Shown here in pieces: positions 1-5,508 of a stretch of 5,508 nt of DNA. How positions within the stretch are numbered: the stretch's first letter is position 1; each line of letters starts with the position of its first letter. The DNA is from Desulfobulbaceae bacterium (GTDB lineage Bacteria; Desulfobacterota; Desulfobulbia; Desulfobulbales; Desulfocapsaceae), in NCBI GenBank assembly GCA_003509305.1, contig DOMU01000002.1:1-5508 (forward strand). Direction: 5' to 3'. The position numbers and the translations under genes were made by a program. Under the pieces are notes generated by a model, which saw only the letters and a program-made list of their open reading frames with translations, was not told the DNA's origin and searched no databases.

Positions 1-1679
1 GCCCGCTGCCCGGCGGCGCCGAATGCGCGGCCCAAACCGGCGGGAAACCAACCGTCCCCCCGGCGATGAAACTCGCCATCGGTCAGAACATCGAGAATCA
101 GCCCTGGGATATTGTAGTGATGGATTGTCGGGTACTTCCGCGCCTGGCCCCGGTCGATGACGAGCATCCGGTTGACGTAGAGGTTGCCCTTACCATCCTT
201 CAGATAGCGTAGCTTGCGGTAGGTCGGAATCCCAGCCAAAGGCGGCAGATGGTCGCTAACGATAACGATCAGGCTATCCGGGTCGATTTTGCCCAGCTCG
301 CGCACATGTTCGGCCACAGCCTGACCGCGATACCAAAACTGGTTGGCCACCCGCTCAAGGTTGCCGTCGCGGTATTTCGAGGTCAGTTTAAGAAACTCCG
401 GGCGTTTTTTCTTATCTAATATGTAGGGCAGATGGCCGTACATGCTCAGGACATAGTTGAACAGCGGCGGATGGTCTTTTACGGCTAAAGCCTTGCTGAC
501 AAACGCACGGTTCTGCGCGAAAAGATCGCCATCGAACATGTATATTTCTCTCTTGACGTCACCGGTGGAAAGATAGCTGTCGTTGGCCGGAACATATTCC
601 CGCGGGTAATACTGTTCGTCAAAACCAACACCTTGATAGGCGTTGACGGCGTTGAAGAAATTCGGTTTGAAGGCGTTCGAAGCGGCGGCGCGGTAACCAG
701 ACTCGCGCAGAATGCCGGGTAGGCACCAGGCCTGGGTACCGGAAAACGAGTTAAACTCGACGCCGTCCATCTCTTCAAAAGCCGGGGCGCCGCACAAGAC
801 TTCGAACTCGGCCTGCGAGGTGCGCCCGCCGAAGACCGGCGACAGCGAATAGCCCATGCGCCCGGCAAACATTTTCTTATAGTCGGGATGCTCCGGGCTT
901 TGTGAATAGGTGGCGGCGGTGAACAGAGTGGGATCGACGAAACTTTCCATAACGATCACATGGATATTGCGTCGATAGCCCTTCTCTTTCAGCCAGTTGG
1001 CCAGAGCTAACGCCTCTTGATCGTAGGCTGGGCGATCGTAAAAGGCGTCGGTCTTCGTGTGAGCCAGGCGGCGTTCGGCTTCACGATAACAGAGCATGGC
1101 GAAGCGGCCATTATTGATCACCGACTCGGCATCCGACCAGTTGACGATTTCCCGGCCCAGGCGCCCAAAGCCATTGATGAACAATTGCGGGAATATTGCA
1201 ACGGCGATGACGAGGGCGATAAGCGGCAAGGCGCCCGCGATGATGGTTTTCCAGCGTTTGAACGATAGGAAAAGTACCGGCAACAGCAGACAGGCGCCGA
1301 TCGCGCCGCCGGATAAAATCAGGTAAACCGGCGACATGACACCGATCAACTCCGGCACCTCAGCCAGGTCGCTCAGGCGGAAGACGCGGCCCAACAGCAG
1401 AAAGCTGATGTCTGGCCCAAGGTAGGAAAAAACCAGCGGTGTCGCGGCGATCAGCGCCTGAAATCGCGATGGTTTGATGAGGACATTCAGATACCAGAAC
1501 AGATACAAAAGCGGCGGCAATTCCAGGTATTGGCGTAAAAACTGTCTGGCGGTGACGATGCCACCGACGGCGACAAAGGCTTGCGAATACAGGCAGAAAA
1601 ACAGAATGAAGAGGACATAGCGGTTGCGAAAAAAAGCGGCCTGCCAACGGATAACGGCCTGCATGTTGAAAGCCGTCAT
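1..1679 (-). CDS. LTA-synthase-like membrane sulfatase, 3' end cut by the window
   Basis: The frame is open from the ATG at 1679 to the left edge: 559 codons with no stop, so the C-terminus lies outside. Roughly residues 18-165 contain about five hydrophobic segments (near 18-43, 50-70, 75-98, 110-133, 140-162). A soluble sulfatase-fold domain follows, which by family topology lies outside the cytoplasmic membrane. Alkaline-phosphatase/sulfatase superfamily active-site elements are visible: VIVMESF with metal-ligand candidate E245, GGRTSQAEFEVL with likely nucleophile T287, YGHLPY with H416, and VSDHLPPL with D476/H477. Order and spacing match LtaS-type phosphoglycerol transferases. In Gram-negatives such proteins move phosphoglycerol-type groups onto envelope glycans or lipids; the substrate here is unknown. 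The ATG overlaps the stop of the upstream HD hydrolase as ATGA, and GGAAAAG just before it can serve as ribosome binding site. Family assignment is secure, substrate is not. Confidence 0.9.
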   Translation of the reverse strand, partial: MTAFNMQAVIRWQAAFFRNRYVLFILFFCLYSQAFVAVGGIVTARQFLRQYLELPPLLYLFWYLNVLIKPSRFQALIAATPLVFSYLGPDISFLLLGRVFRLSDLAEVPELIGVMSPVYLILSGGAIGACLLLPVLFLSFKRWKTIIAGALPLIALVIAVAIFPQLFINGFGRLGREIVNWSDAESVINNGRFAMLCYREAERRLAHTKTDAFYDRPAYDQEALALANWLKEKGYRRNIHVIVMESFVDPTLFTAATYSQSPEHPDYKKMFAGRMGYSLSPVFGGRTSQAEFEVLCGAPAFEEMDGVEFNSFSGTQAWCLPGILRESGYRAAASNAFKPNFFNAVNAYQGVGFDEQYYPREYVPANDSYLSTGDVKREIYMFDGDLFAQNRAFVSKALAVKDHPPLFNYVLSMYGHLPYILDKKKRPEFLKLTSKYRDGNLERVANQFWYRGQAVAEHVRELGKIDPDSLIVIVSDHLPPLAGIPTYRKLRYLKDGKGNLYVNRMLVIDRGQARKYPTIHHYNIPGLILDVLTDGEFHRRGDGWFPAGLGRAFGAAGQR

Positions 1680-2809
1680 CGCTTTTCCGGGATGGCGCAG
1701 CCAATGACCGCAGCCTGACGTAAAAAATAATCTTCGGTCATGCCGGCGATGAGGTCTCTCGTTTGGGCCGCCGCCGCGGCCTGGCCATTTTCCTGACAAA
1801 AACGCGCCAGATAATGGGCGAACAGCGCCTGATAGCAGGCGCGGATGCCAGGCTGCGCCTGGTGAGTTGACGGCGCCTGATAGATGCGTTCGTAGTTGAA
1901 GGCCTTCAGCGCCGACAGCGCCTCGGAGACTTCCTCGCTGAAACCGATGCGGATGTCGCCGTCACGGCGCGACTCCGGCAAATGGCTGTTCATGATTATA
2001 TCGGTGACCAAGTGGTAAACGATCTGGCCATTGGTATCGCCGAGGATTCGGCGGCATTCGGCGGGAATATCGCCGCGCGCAATCAAACCCAGGACAATCG
2101 CGTCCTCGATATCGCGACCGACATAGGCAATGACATCGGCCAGGCGGACGACACAGCCCTCGGCGGTTGAGGGCGGCAAATCGATATCCGGCGCCTGTTC
2201 CTTGATGAAAAATTTTTCGTCGAAGCCCTGGCAGTCAATCTCCGGCCCAGGCGACAGGACGCCGCTGTGGCGTTCACCGTCGTGGCAGAGGATGCCATCA
2301 AGAGTCTGGACAGTCAGGTTCCAACCGCGCCCGCCGCGCTCGAGGCTATCGAGAAAACGCACTGACTGGACGTTGTGCTGAAAGGGCAGAAGGCCATTTT
2401 CCTCACATAATTCCGACATATATTTTTCGCCGGGATGCCCAAAAGGCGGATGGCCGATGTCATGTCCCAGGGCAATCGCCTCAAGCAGGTCTTCGTTCAG
2501 GCGCAGGAAGCGGCCAATGGTGCGGGCGATCCGCGACACCAGTTGCACATGTAAAACCCGGTGGCTGATGTGGTCGTTTTCCACCAGGCTGAAAACCTGG
2601 GTCTTGTCGATGTATCGCGTGTAGGCGGGGGAGTGCAGAATGCGGTCGGCGTCGAGGGCGAATGGCTGGCGGTAGGCCGGGCGTTCCTCAATACGGCGGC
2701 GAAGGGCTTGGGCGCTTATGGTGGCGACAGGCGACAGGTTACGCTCTTCCCGCCGCCGCAAGTCGGCCAGCAGAGTGAAAAGCTGTTTTTGGGCAGGCGT
2801 ATCCGGCAT
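1676..2809 (-). CDS. HD-domain deoxynucleotide triphosphohydrolase (dGTPase-like)
   Basis: This 377-residue protein resembles the shorter dGTPase-like/dNTPase branch of the HD superfamily, which hydrolyses dNTPs to deoxynucleoside plus triphosphate in the cytosol. Visible hallmarks in order are IDKTQVF (67-73), a metal-ligand His in HRVLHVQLV (H87), the HD pair in ALGHDIGHPPFGHPGE (H116, D117), HNVQSVRFL (145-153), NLTVQTLDGILCHDGE (164-179), and the distal Asp in RLADVIAYVGRDIEDA (D225). All four expected metal ligands are therefore present. E. coli Dgt is longer, so the exact nucleotide preference and any allosteric activation cannot be read from sequence. The ATG at 2809 is the only ATG after the in-frame stop at 2848-2846, although no convincing Shine-Dalgarno precedes it. 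The stop (1678-1676) overlaps the ATG of the sulfatase gene, suggesting translational coupling. Confidence 0.93.
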   Translation of the reverse strand: MPDTPAQKQLFTLLADLRRREERNLSPVATISAQALRRRIEERPAYRQPFALDADRILHSPAYTRYIDKTQVFSLVENDHISHRVLHVQLVSRIARTIGRFLRLNEDLLEAIALGHDIGHPPFGHPGEKYMSELCEENGLLPFQHNVQSVRFLDSLERGGRGWNLTVQTLDGILCHDGERHSGVLSPGPEIDCQGFDEKFFIKEQAPDIDLPPSTAEGCVVRLADVIAYVGRDIEDAIVLGLIARGDIPAECRRILGDTNGQIVYHLVTDIIMNSHLPESRRDGDIRIGFSEEVSEALSALKAFNYERIYQAPSTHQAQPGIRACYQALFAHYLARFCQENGQAAAAAQTRDLIAGMTEDYFLRQAAVIGCAIPEKR

Positions 2810-2820
2810 GGAAAAAGAAA

Positions 2821-2849
2821 TGGTTTTCGGAAAATCCCTTGGGTATTAT
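2821..2849 (+). promoter_or_regulatory. Weak candidate sigma70-type promoter for the selenoprotein gene
   Basis: TATTAT at 2844-2849 matches five of six bases of a -10 hexamer. The hexamer 17 bases upstream (2821-2826, TGGTTT) is a poor -35 match. A start near 2856 would give a leader of about 70 bases before the ATG at 2924. The opposite strand reads CATAAT over 2850-2845, so the same AT-rich patch could serve the divergent hydrolase gene instead. This rests on motif matching alone. Confidence 0.25.
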
Positions 2850-2857
2850 GCAACGGT

Positions 2858-2882
2858 CGAATTAGGCCAGTTATTCAATTCG
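2858..2882. repeat. Inverted repeat CGAATT-N13-AATTCG in the divergent spacer
   Basis: Perfect 6-bp arms (2858-2863 and 2877-2882) flank 13 bases in the spacer between the divergent hydrolase and selenoprotein genes. It lies just downstream of the candidate -10 box, where a repressor could act on either transcript. The arms are short and could occur by chance. No regulator is identified for it, and it does not resemble the site upstream of the DtxR-family gene. Confidence 0.3.
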
Positions 2883-2923
2883 CTGGGGGAAGTCAAGCCC
2901 GGCCCATTTCTCATAGAGCTGCC

Positions 2924-3145
2924 ATGAAGATCGCCATCAAACACTGTAGCCGTTGAAACTACAAACCCCGCGCTTCCAGGCTGGGAGCGGAACTGCACGA
3001 GACCTTTGGTGCCGAAATCGAACTCCTGCCCGGCAGTGACGGTGTCTTCGACGTGGCCGTGGACGGCAAAACGATTTTTTCCAAAACGGCGTCGGGACGT
3101 TTTCCGGAAGATGGGGAAGTGGCCAAGCTGATTCAGCGAGGCTGA
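2924..3145 (+). CDS. SelW-like Rdx-family selenoprotein (in-frame TGA read as Sec)
   Basis: The frame from ATG 2924 to the TGA at 3143-3145 has 73 codons, with one internal TGA at codon 11 (2954-2956). Read as Sec (U), the start is MKIAIKHCSRUNYKPRAS and the later part includes GVFDVAVDGKTIFSK (about residues 43-57) and GRFPEDGEVAKLI. This is the pattern of the Rdx/SelW/SelT/SelH family: a small thioredoxin-like fold with a CxxC or CxxU motif after the first beta strand (C8 and U11), then an FxV-x2-G-K-x-I-x-SK block and a terminal helix. Length fits bacterial members. The role is thiol/selenol redox in the cytosol; the partner is unknown. The start follows from homology, since C8 sits at the usual distance from the N-terminus. 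A weak GAG lies six bases upstream as ribosome binding site. Standard gene calling would stop at TGA or skip the gene. A disabled gene is possible but unlikely, because similarity continues in frame on both sides of TGA. Confidence 0.9.
2954..2956 (+). other. Selenocysteine codon (recoded TGA)
   Basis: This TGA is codon 11 of the selenoprotein, three residues after C8, so it occupies the second redox position of the CxxC/CxxU motif. The same gene ends with a TGA at 3143-3145, so TGA serves as both Sec and stop. Recoding is inferred from the position in the family motif and the following stem-loop. Confidence 0.87.
2971..2989 (+). promoter_or_regulatory. Candidate bacterial SECIS stem-loop
   Basis: CGCTTCC (2971-2977) pairs with GGGAGCG (2983-2989) in seven continuous pairs including one U-G wobble, closing a five-base loop AGGCT (2978-2982). 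The loop begins 21 bases after the TGA and has G in its second and third positions. Published descriptions of bacterial SECIS elements ask for a short stem-loop just downstream of UGA, with the apical loop about 16-37 bases away and a G in the first two loop positions; this fits. The loop also resembles the AGGUCU loop of E. coli fdhF. It would bind SelB and deliver Sec-tRNA while also coding for the protein. An alternative pairing (2968-2971 with 2987-2990) would bulge two bases. Confidence 0.75.
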
Positions 3146-3152
3146 TTCAGCT
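3126..3152. terminator. Hairpin from a duplicated palindrome at the convergent gene ends
   Basis: The 11-bp palindrome GCTGATTCAGC occurs at 3127-3137 and again at 3141-3151. Because each copy is self-complementary apart from its central base, the two pair with each other: AGCTGATTCAGC (3126-3137) against GCTGATTCAGCT (3141-3152), with a single central T-T mismatch and a three-base GAG loop. The second copy contains both convergent stop codons, TGA 3143-3145 on plus and TGA 3149-3147 on minus. A bidirectional 3' end structure is the natural reading. No T-run follows on either strand, so it is not a textbook intrinsic terminator and may instead protect mRNA ends. Confidence 0.5.
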
Positions 3153-3665
3153 CACCGGTTCAACTGGCTGGGCATCTTGTTGGATGTTCGCCATATCGCT
3201 CTGGCGGGTAGCGTTGAGATTTTCTTTCAAGTAATGTGATTTGAAACCGTTAATCAACTCGACGCCGCCCTGGGGACAGCAACCGATAAATTCAGTGAAA
3301 TGAATCATCCGGTCGATGATTTCCCGTGGCGCCGCATGTTCGATACGGCAGGCGCCATCCTCGGCGATGGTCTCGTCCAGATCCAGTACTTCAATGAAAA
3401 ACCGTTTCAGCGCCCGATGGCGGAAAATCACGTCCCTGGCGGCCCGCTTGCCGCGTGCGGTCAGGGTAATTGCTTCGTAAGGTTCGTAATTGATCAGCCC
3501 TCTTTTCGACAGGGCGCGCAGGGCTTCGGTCACCGAGGCGCGGCTGACGTCCAGCCTGGCGGCGATTTCCTTGCTGCGAGCCACCATTTTCTCTTCGATG
3601 ATATGGTAGATGGTCTCGATATAATCTTCGAGACTGGCGCTCAAACCGGTGGTTTTTTTCATCAT
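3147..3665 (-). CDS. DtxR/MntR-family metal-dependent transcriptional repressor
   Basis: This 172-residue protein, counted from the ATG at 3665, has an N-terminal winged helix (about 8-75: SLEDYIETIY, then ARSKEIAARLDVSRASVTEALRAL and the wing ITLTARGKR). A metal-binding/dimerisation domain follows (about 76-145: FRHRALKRFF, DGACRIEH, EFIGCCPQGG). Such proteins are cytosolic dimers that repress metal-uptake genes when Fe(II) or Mn(II) is bound. Likely ligands by family comparison are D14, E17, H83, C106, E109 and H110. There is no C-terminal SH3-like domain, and the tail after residue 145 is polar and probably flexible. The reading frame extends to a GTG at 3728, but those 21 residues do not look like family sequence and cross a near-palindromic operator-like site, so ATG 3665 (or the adjacent ATG 3662) is preferred. 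Neither start has a good Shine-Dalgarno. The gene converges on the selenoprotein gene with one base between stops. Confidence 0.92.
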   Translation of the reverse strand: MMKKTTGLSASLEDYIETIYHIIEEKMVARSKEIAARLDVSRASVTEALRALSKRGLINYEPYEAITLTARGKRAARDVIFRHRALKRFFIEVLDLDETIAEDGACRIEHAAPREIIDRMIHFTEFIGCCPQGGVELINGFKSHYLKENLNATRQSDMANIQQDAQPVEPVS

Positions 3666-3713
3666 GGTGGGCACCGAAAAGCGAAAATGGCGTTGATGAT
3701 GTGCGAAAAACGT

Positions 3714-3736
3714 CTTAAACCGGGACACGGTTGAAG
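3714..3736. promoter_or_regulatory. Candidate operator for the DtxR/MntR-family repressor
   Basis: CTTAAACC (3714-3721) and GGTTGAAG (3729-3736) form an inverted repeat with seven of eight bases matching around a seven-base spacer. It sits about 50 bases upstream of the repressor start and 100 bases upstream of recN, in the 170-bp divergent spacer (3666-3835). Dyads of roughly 20 bp upstream of their own genes are typical for autoregulated DtxR/MntR proteins. The sequence is not an exact match to the known DtxR/IdeR or MntR boxes, so binding is an inference. No strong promoter or other gene was seen in the rest of the spacer. Confidence 0.4.
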
Positions 3737-3835
3737 GACAGGGTACTGCCCTTTTCCAGCCGCGTCAAGAAAACGCCGAAGGCAAACACCGTGGGTGCAC
3801 GCCTCCGGCAAAGGCATGAACCTGGCTCTTTGCTT

Positions 3836-5508
3836 ATGCTTTGTGAATTGCGGATAGAAAATCTGGCCCTGATCAGTTCCCTGCGCCTCAACCTCGAAAC
3901 GGGCACGGGCGGCGGCCTGACGGTCATGACCGGCGAAACCGGCGCCGGTAAATCAATCATGCTGCGCGCTCTGCACATGCTGACCGGTGAACGCGCCTCC
4001 ACCGACTGGATTCGCGCCGGATGCGACAGTTGCCAGGTCGAGGCCCTGTTCGAGGCGGCCCCGGCACATGACGAACTTCTGGCGCAGCTCGAAGCCCAGG
4101 GCCTCGGTGACGGACAAAGCATCATCATCCGGCGGCAGATTATGGCAAACGGCAAGAGCCGCCTGCATATCAACGGCGCCCTGGTGACAGCGCGGCAGGC
4201 CGCCGAGCTGACGGCGCTGCTGTTAACCATCGCCGGCCAGCACGAACATCAGCGGCTATTGCAACCGGCAAGGCATCTGGATTGCCTCGACACCTTCGGC
4301 GATTTGTGGCCGCGACGCGAAGCCCTGGGCGGTATGTATCGGAACTGGAAGGAGATCAGCGATCGTTTAACCACGCTACGCCAGGCCGAACGCGATAAAG
4401 AACAGCGGCGGGATTTCCTCTCCTATCAATTACGGGAAATCCGCGAGGCGGCGCCGCAACCCGGCGAAGACGAAAACCTCGCCGCCGAAAAGAAGCGGCT
4501 GAAGAACGCACAGGCGCTGATCCGCCTGACCCAAGAAAATCTACATCTCTTCGATGGCGAAATTCTTGAGCGCCTGGCCGCCCTGCGCCGGGGTATGGAG
4601 CAGATCGTTCAGCTCGATCTGGAAGCGAAGCCAATAGCCGAGGAAATCGGCGGCTATACCTTTGTCGCCGAAGAGCATATCCAGAGTCTGCGTCACTACC
4701 GCGACAGTCTGGAATCGAATCCGCACCGGCTGGAACAGGTGACGGAACGTCTCGACATCCTGCAGCAATTAAAACGAAAATACGGTGAAAACCTGGCGGC
4801 GGTTTTGGCCTGGGCCGAGGAAGCGGCGGCGGAACTCTCACGCATCGCCTCGCTCGACGAGGAAATCGCCCAACTCGAAAAAGAAGTATCGGCACGACAG
4901 ACGGAACTGCTGCAAGCGGCGGCGACTCTCGGCGTCCAGCGTCAACGGGCGGCGGCCAGGATGGAAGCGGCCATGGAGCGGGAACTGTCGTCATTGGCTC
5001 TCGCCAAAGCGGTTTTCCGCGTGCGCTTTCAAGAAGTCACAAAAGATACCGCCGCTCTCAAAGCCAACGGCTGGGACCGACCGGAATTTTTCTTTTCCGC
5101 CAACCCCGGTGAAGCGCCCCGGCCTTTGGCCAAGGTCGCCTCCGGTGGCGAATTGTCACGGCTGATGCTGGCAATGAAGTGTCTTCTGGCGCAAAAAGAC
5201 ATGGTCGAAACCGTGATCTTCGACGAGGTCGACGCCGGCATCGGCGGCGAGGCGGCGGAGGCGGTGGCAAGAAAAATCAAGGAGTTGTCCGGTCATCACC
5301 AGGTTGTGTGCATCACCCATCTGCCGCAGATCGCCGCCCGGGGCGACCTGCATTTCCGCGTCGAAAAGGCGGCGAAGGAAGGCCGCACGCAATCGGAAGT
5401 CCGGCACCTGAATGGTGACGAGCGCGTCGCTGAACTGGCGCGGATGCTGGCTGGACGTTCGCCCTCGGAACACACCCTGGCCTGGGCGCGGGAACTGCTG
5501 GCGAAAGG
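3836..5508 (+). CDS. recN: DNA repair ATPase RecN, 3' end cut by the window
   Basis: 557 codons are open from ATG 3836 to the right edge. RecN proteins are about 550-580 residues, so little is missing. RecN is an SMC-like ATPase that acts with RecA early in double-strand break repair. The start MLCELRIENLALI is typical. Walker A is GETGAGKS (33-40), followed by GERASTDWIRAG and IAGQHEHQRLL. A long charged region rich in Glu, Lys, Arg and Leu (about 150-400), containing LKRKYG, forms the coiled coils. The C-terminal ATPase half has NPGE, the signature SGGELSR (436-442), Walker B VIFDEVDAGIGG with D463/E464, and the switch segment THLPQIAARGD with H495. All catalytic motifs are intact and no frameshift is seen. 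No clear Shine-Dalgarno precedes the ATG, but homology fixes the start. No LexA-type box was recognised upstream. The gene is divergent from the repressor gene. Confidence 0.97.
   Translation, partial: MLCELRIENLALISSLRLNLETGTGGGLTVMTGETGAGKSIMLRALHMLTGERASTDWIRAGCDSCQVEALFEAAPAHDELLAQLEAQGLGDGQSIIIRRQIMANGKSRLHINGALVTARQAAELTALLLTIAGQHEHQRLLQPARHLDCLDTFGDLWPRREALGGMYRNWKEISDRLTTLRQAERDKEQRRDFLSYQLREIREAAPQPGEDENLAAEKKRLKNAQALIRLTQENLHLFDGEILERLAALRRGMEQIVQLDLEAKPIAEEIGGYTFVAEEHIQSLRHYRDSLESNPHRLEQVTERLDILQQLKRKYGENLAAVLAWAEEAAAELSRIASLDEEIAQLEKEVSARQTELLQAAATLGVQRQRAAARMEAAMERELSSLALAKAVFRVRFQEVTKDTAALKANGWDRPEFFFSANPGEAPRPLAKVASGGELSRLMLAMKCLLAQKDMVETVIFDEVDAGIGGEAAEAVARKIKELSGHHQVVCITHLPQIAARGDLHFRVEKAAKEGRTQSEVRHLNGDERVAELARMLAGRSPSEHTLAWARELLAK

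Noticed and set aside
1017..1326. Two plus-strand ORFs of 76-83 codons
   Set aside because: They lie antisense to the sulfatase, between its membrane region and catalytic domain, overlap each other and show no family motif.
2845..2872. Possible sigma54 promoter on the minus strand (TGGCC ... TTGCA) before the hydrolase
   Set aside because: The GG and GC elements are about 15 bases apart instead of 10, too far for a sigma54 promoter.
2561..2956. 131-codon plus-strand ORF ending at TGA 2956
   Set aside because: Most of it lies antisense to the well-supported hydrolase. Only its last ten codons are real, as the N-terminus of the selenoprotein, whose true start is ATG 2924.
2954..2956. TGA as a nonsense mutation making a pseudogene
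   Set aside because: It sits exactly at the family's Sec/Cys position, the frame stays intact and conserved on both sides, and a SECIS-like stem-loop follows.
3816..3857. A 13-codon ORF (MNLALCLCFVNCG) overlapping the recN start, a possible leader peptide
   Set aside because: The AAAGG upstream is too close to the ATG for a normal ribosome binding site, and no attenuator hairpin was seen. It could be chance.
3715..4230. 171-codon minus-strand ORF opposite the start of recN
   Set aside because: It is Ser/Arg/Ala-rich low-complexity sequence and lies antisense to the conserved Walker A region of recN; it is a codon-usage shadow.
4356..4994. 212-codon minus-strand ORF opposite recN
   Set aside because: It is Pro/Arg-rich, with no recognisable motif, and lies antisense to the RecN coiled-coil region.

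Overview
This GC-rich bacterial window holds five protein genes in a compact layout, two of them cut by the window edges. One gene is easily missed: a 73-codon selenoprotein of the SelW-like Rdx family. Its in-frame TGA encodes the selenocysteine of a CxxU motif, and a stem-loop resembling a bacterial SECIS element follows the TGA. A selenocysteine-using anaerobe or facultative anaerobe fits best. The mix of genes (Rdx selenoprotein, DtxR/MntR-type regulator, small HD dNTPase, LTA-synthase-like sulfatase) resembles Desulfuromonadota/Desulfobacterota (the former deltaproteobacteria), but that placement is inferred from general resemblance and was not tested by a search.

Left part, minus strand (1-2809): an HD-domain deoxynucleotide triphosphohydrolase-like gene (2809-1676) is followed, with an ATGA stop/start overlap, by a membrane-anchored LTA-synthase-like sulfatase (1679 down to the left edge, 3' end missing). 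They look like one translationally coupled transcript.

Middle (2810-3665): a 114-bp divergent spacer contains a candidate -10 box and a 6-bp inverted repeat. It is followed by the plus-strand selenoprotein (2924-3145), which converges on a minus-strand DtxR/MntR-family metal-dependent repressor (3665-3147). The two stop codons are one base apart. They lie in the second copy of a duplicated 11-bp palindrome that can fold into a near-perfect 12-bp-arm hairpin, possibly a bidirectional 3' end signal.

Right part (3666-5508): a 170-bp divergent spacer carries a near-palindromic site (CTTAAACC-N7-GGTTGAAG), a good candidate operator for the repressor. The recN gene then begins at 3836 and runs off the right edge, lacking at most a short C-terminus. 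No window stretch over 300 bases lacks a gene. No tRNA, rRNA, CRISPR array or insertion sequence was seen.

Functionally the genes are housekeeping and stress related: DNA break repair (RecN), dNTP pool control (HD hydrolase), metal-responsive regulation (DtxR type), thiol/selenol redox (Rdx selenoprotein) and cell-envelope polymer modification (sulfatase). Apart from the coupled minus-strand pair, nothing in the sequence shows that they form a single pathway.
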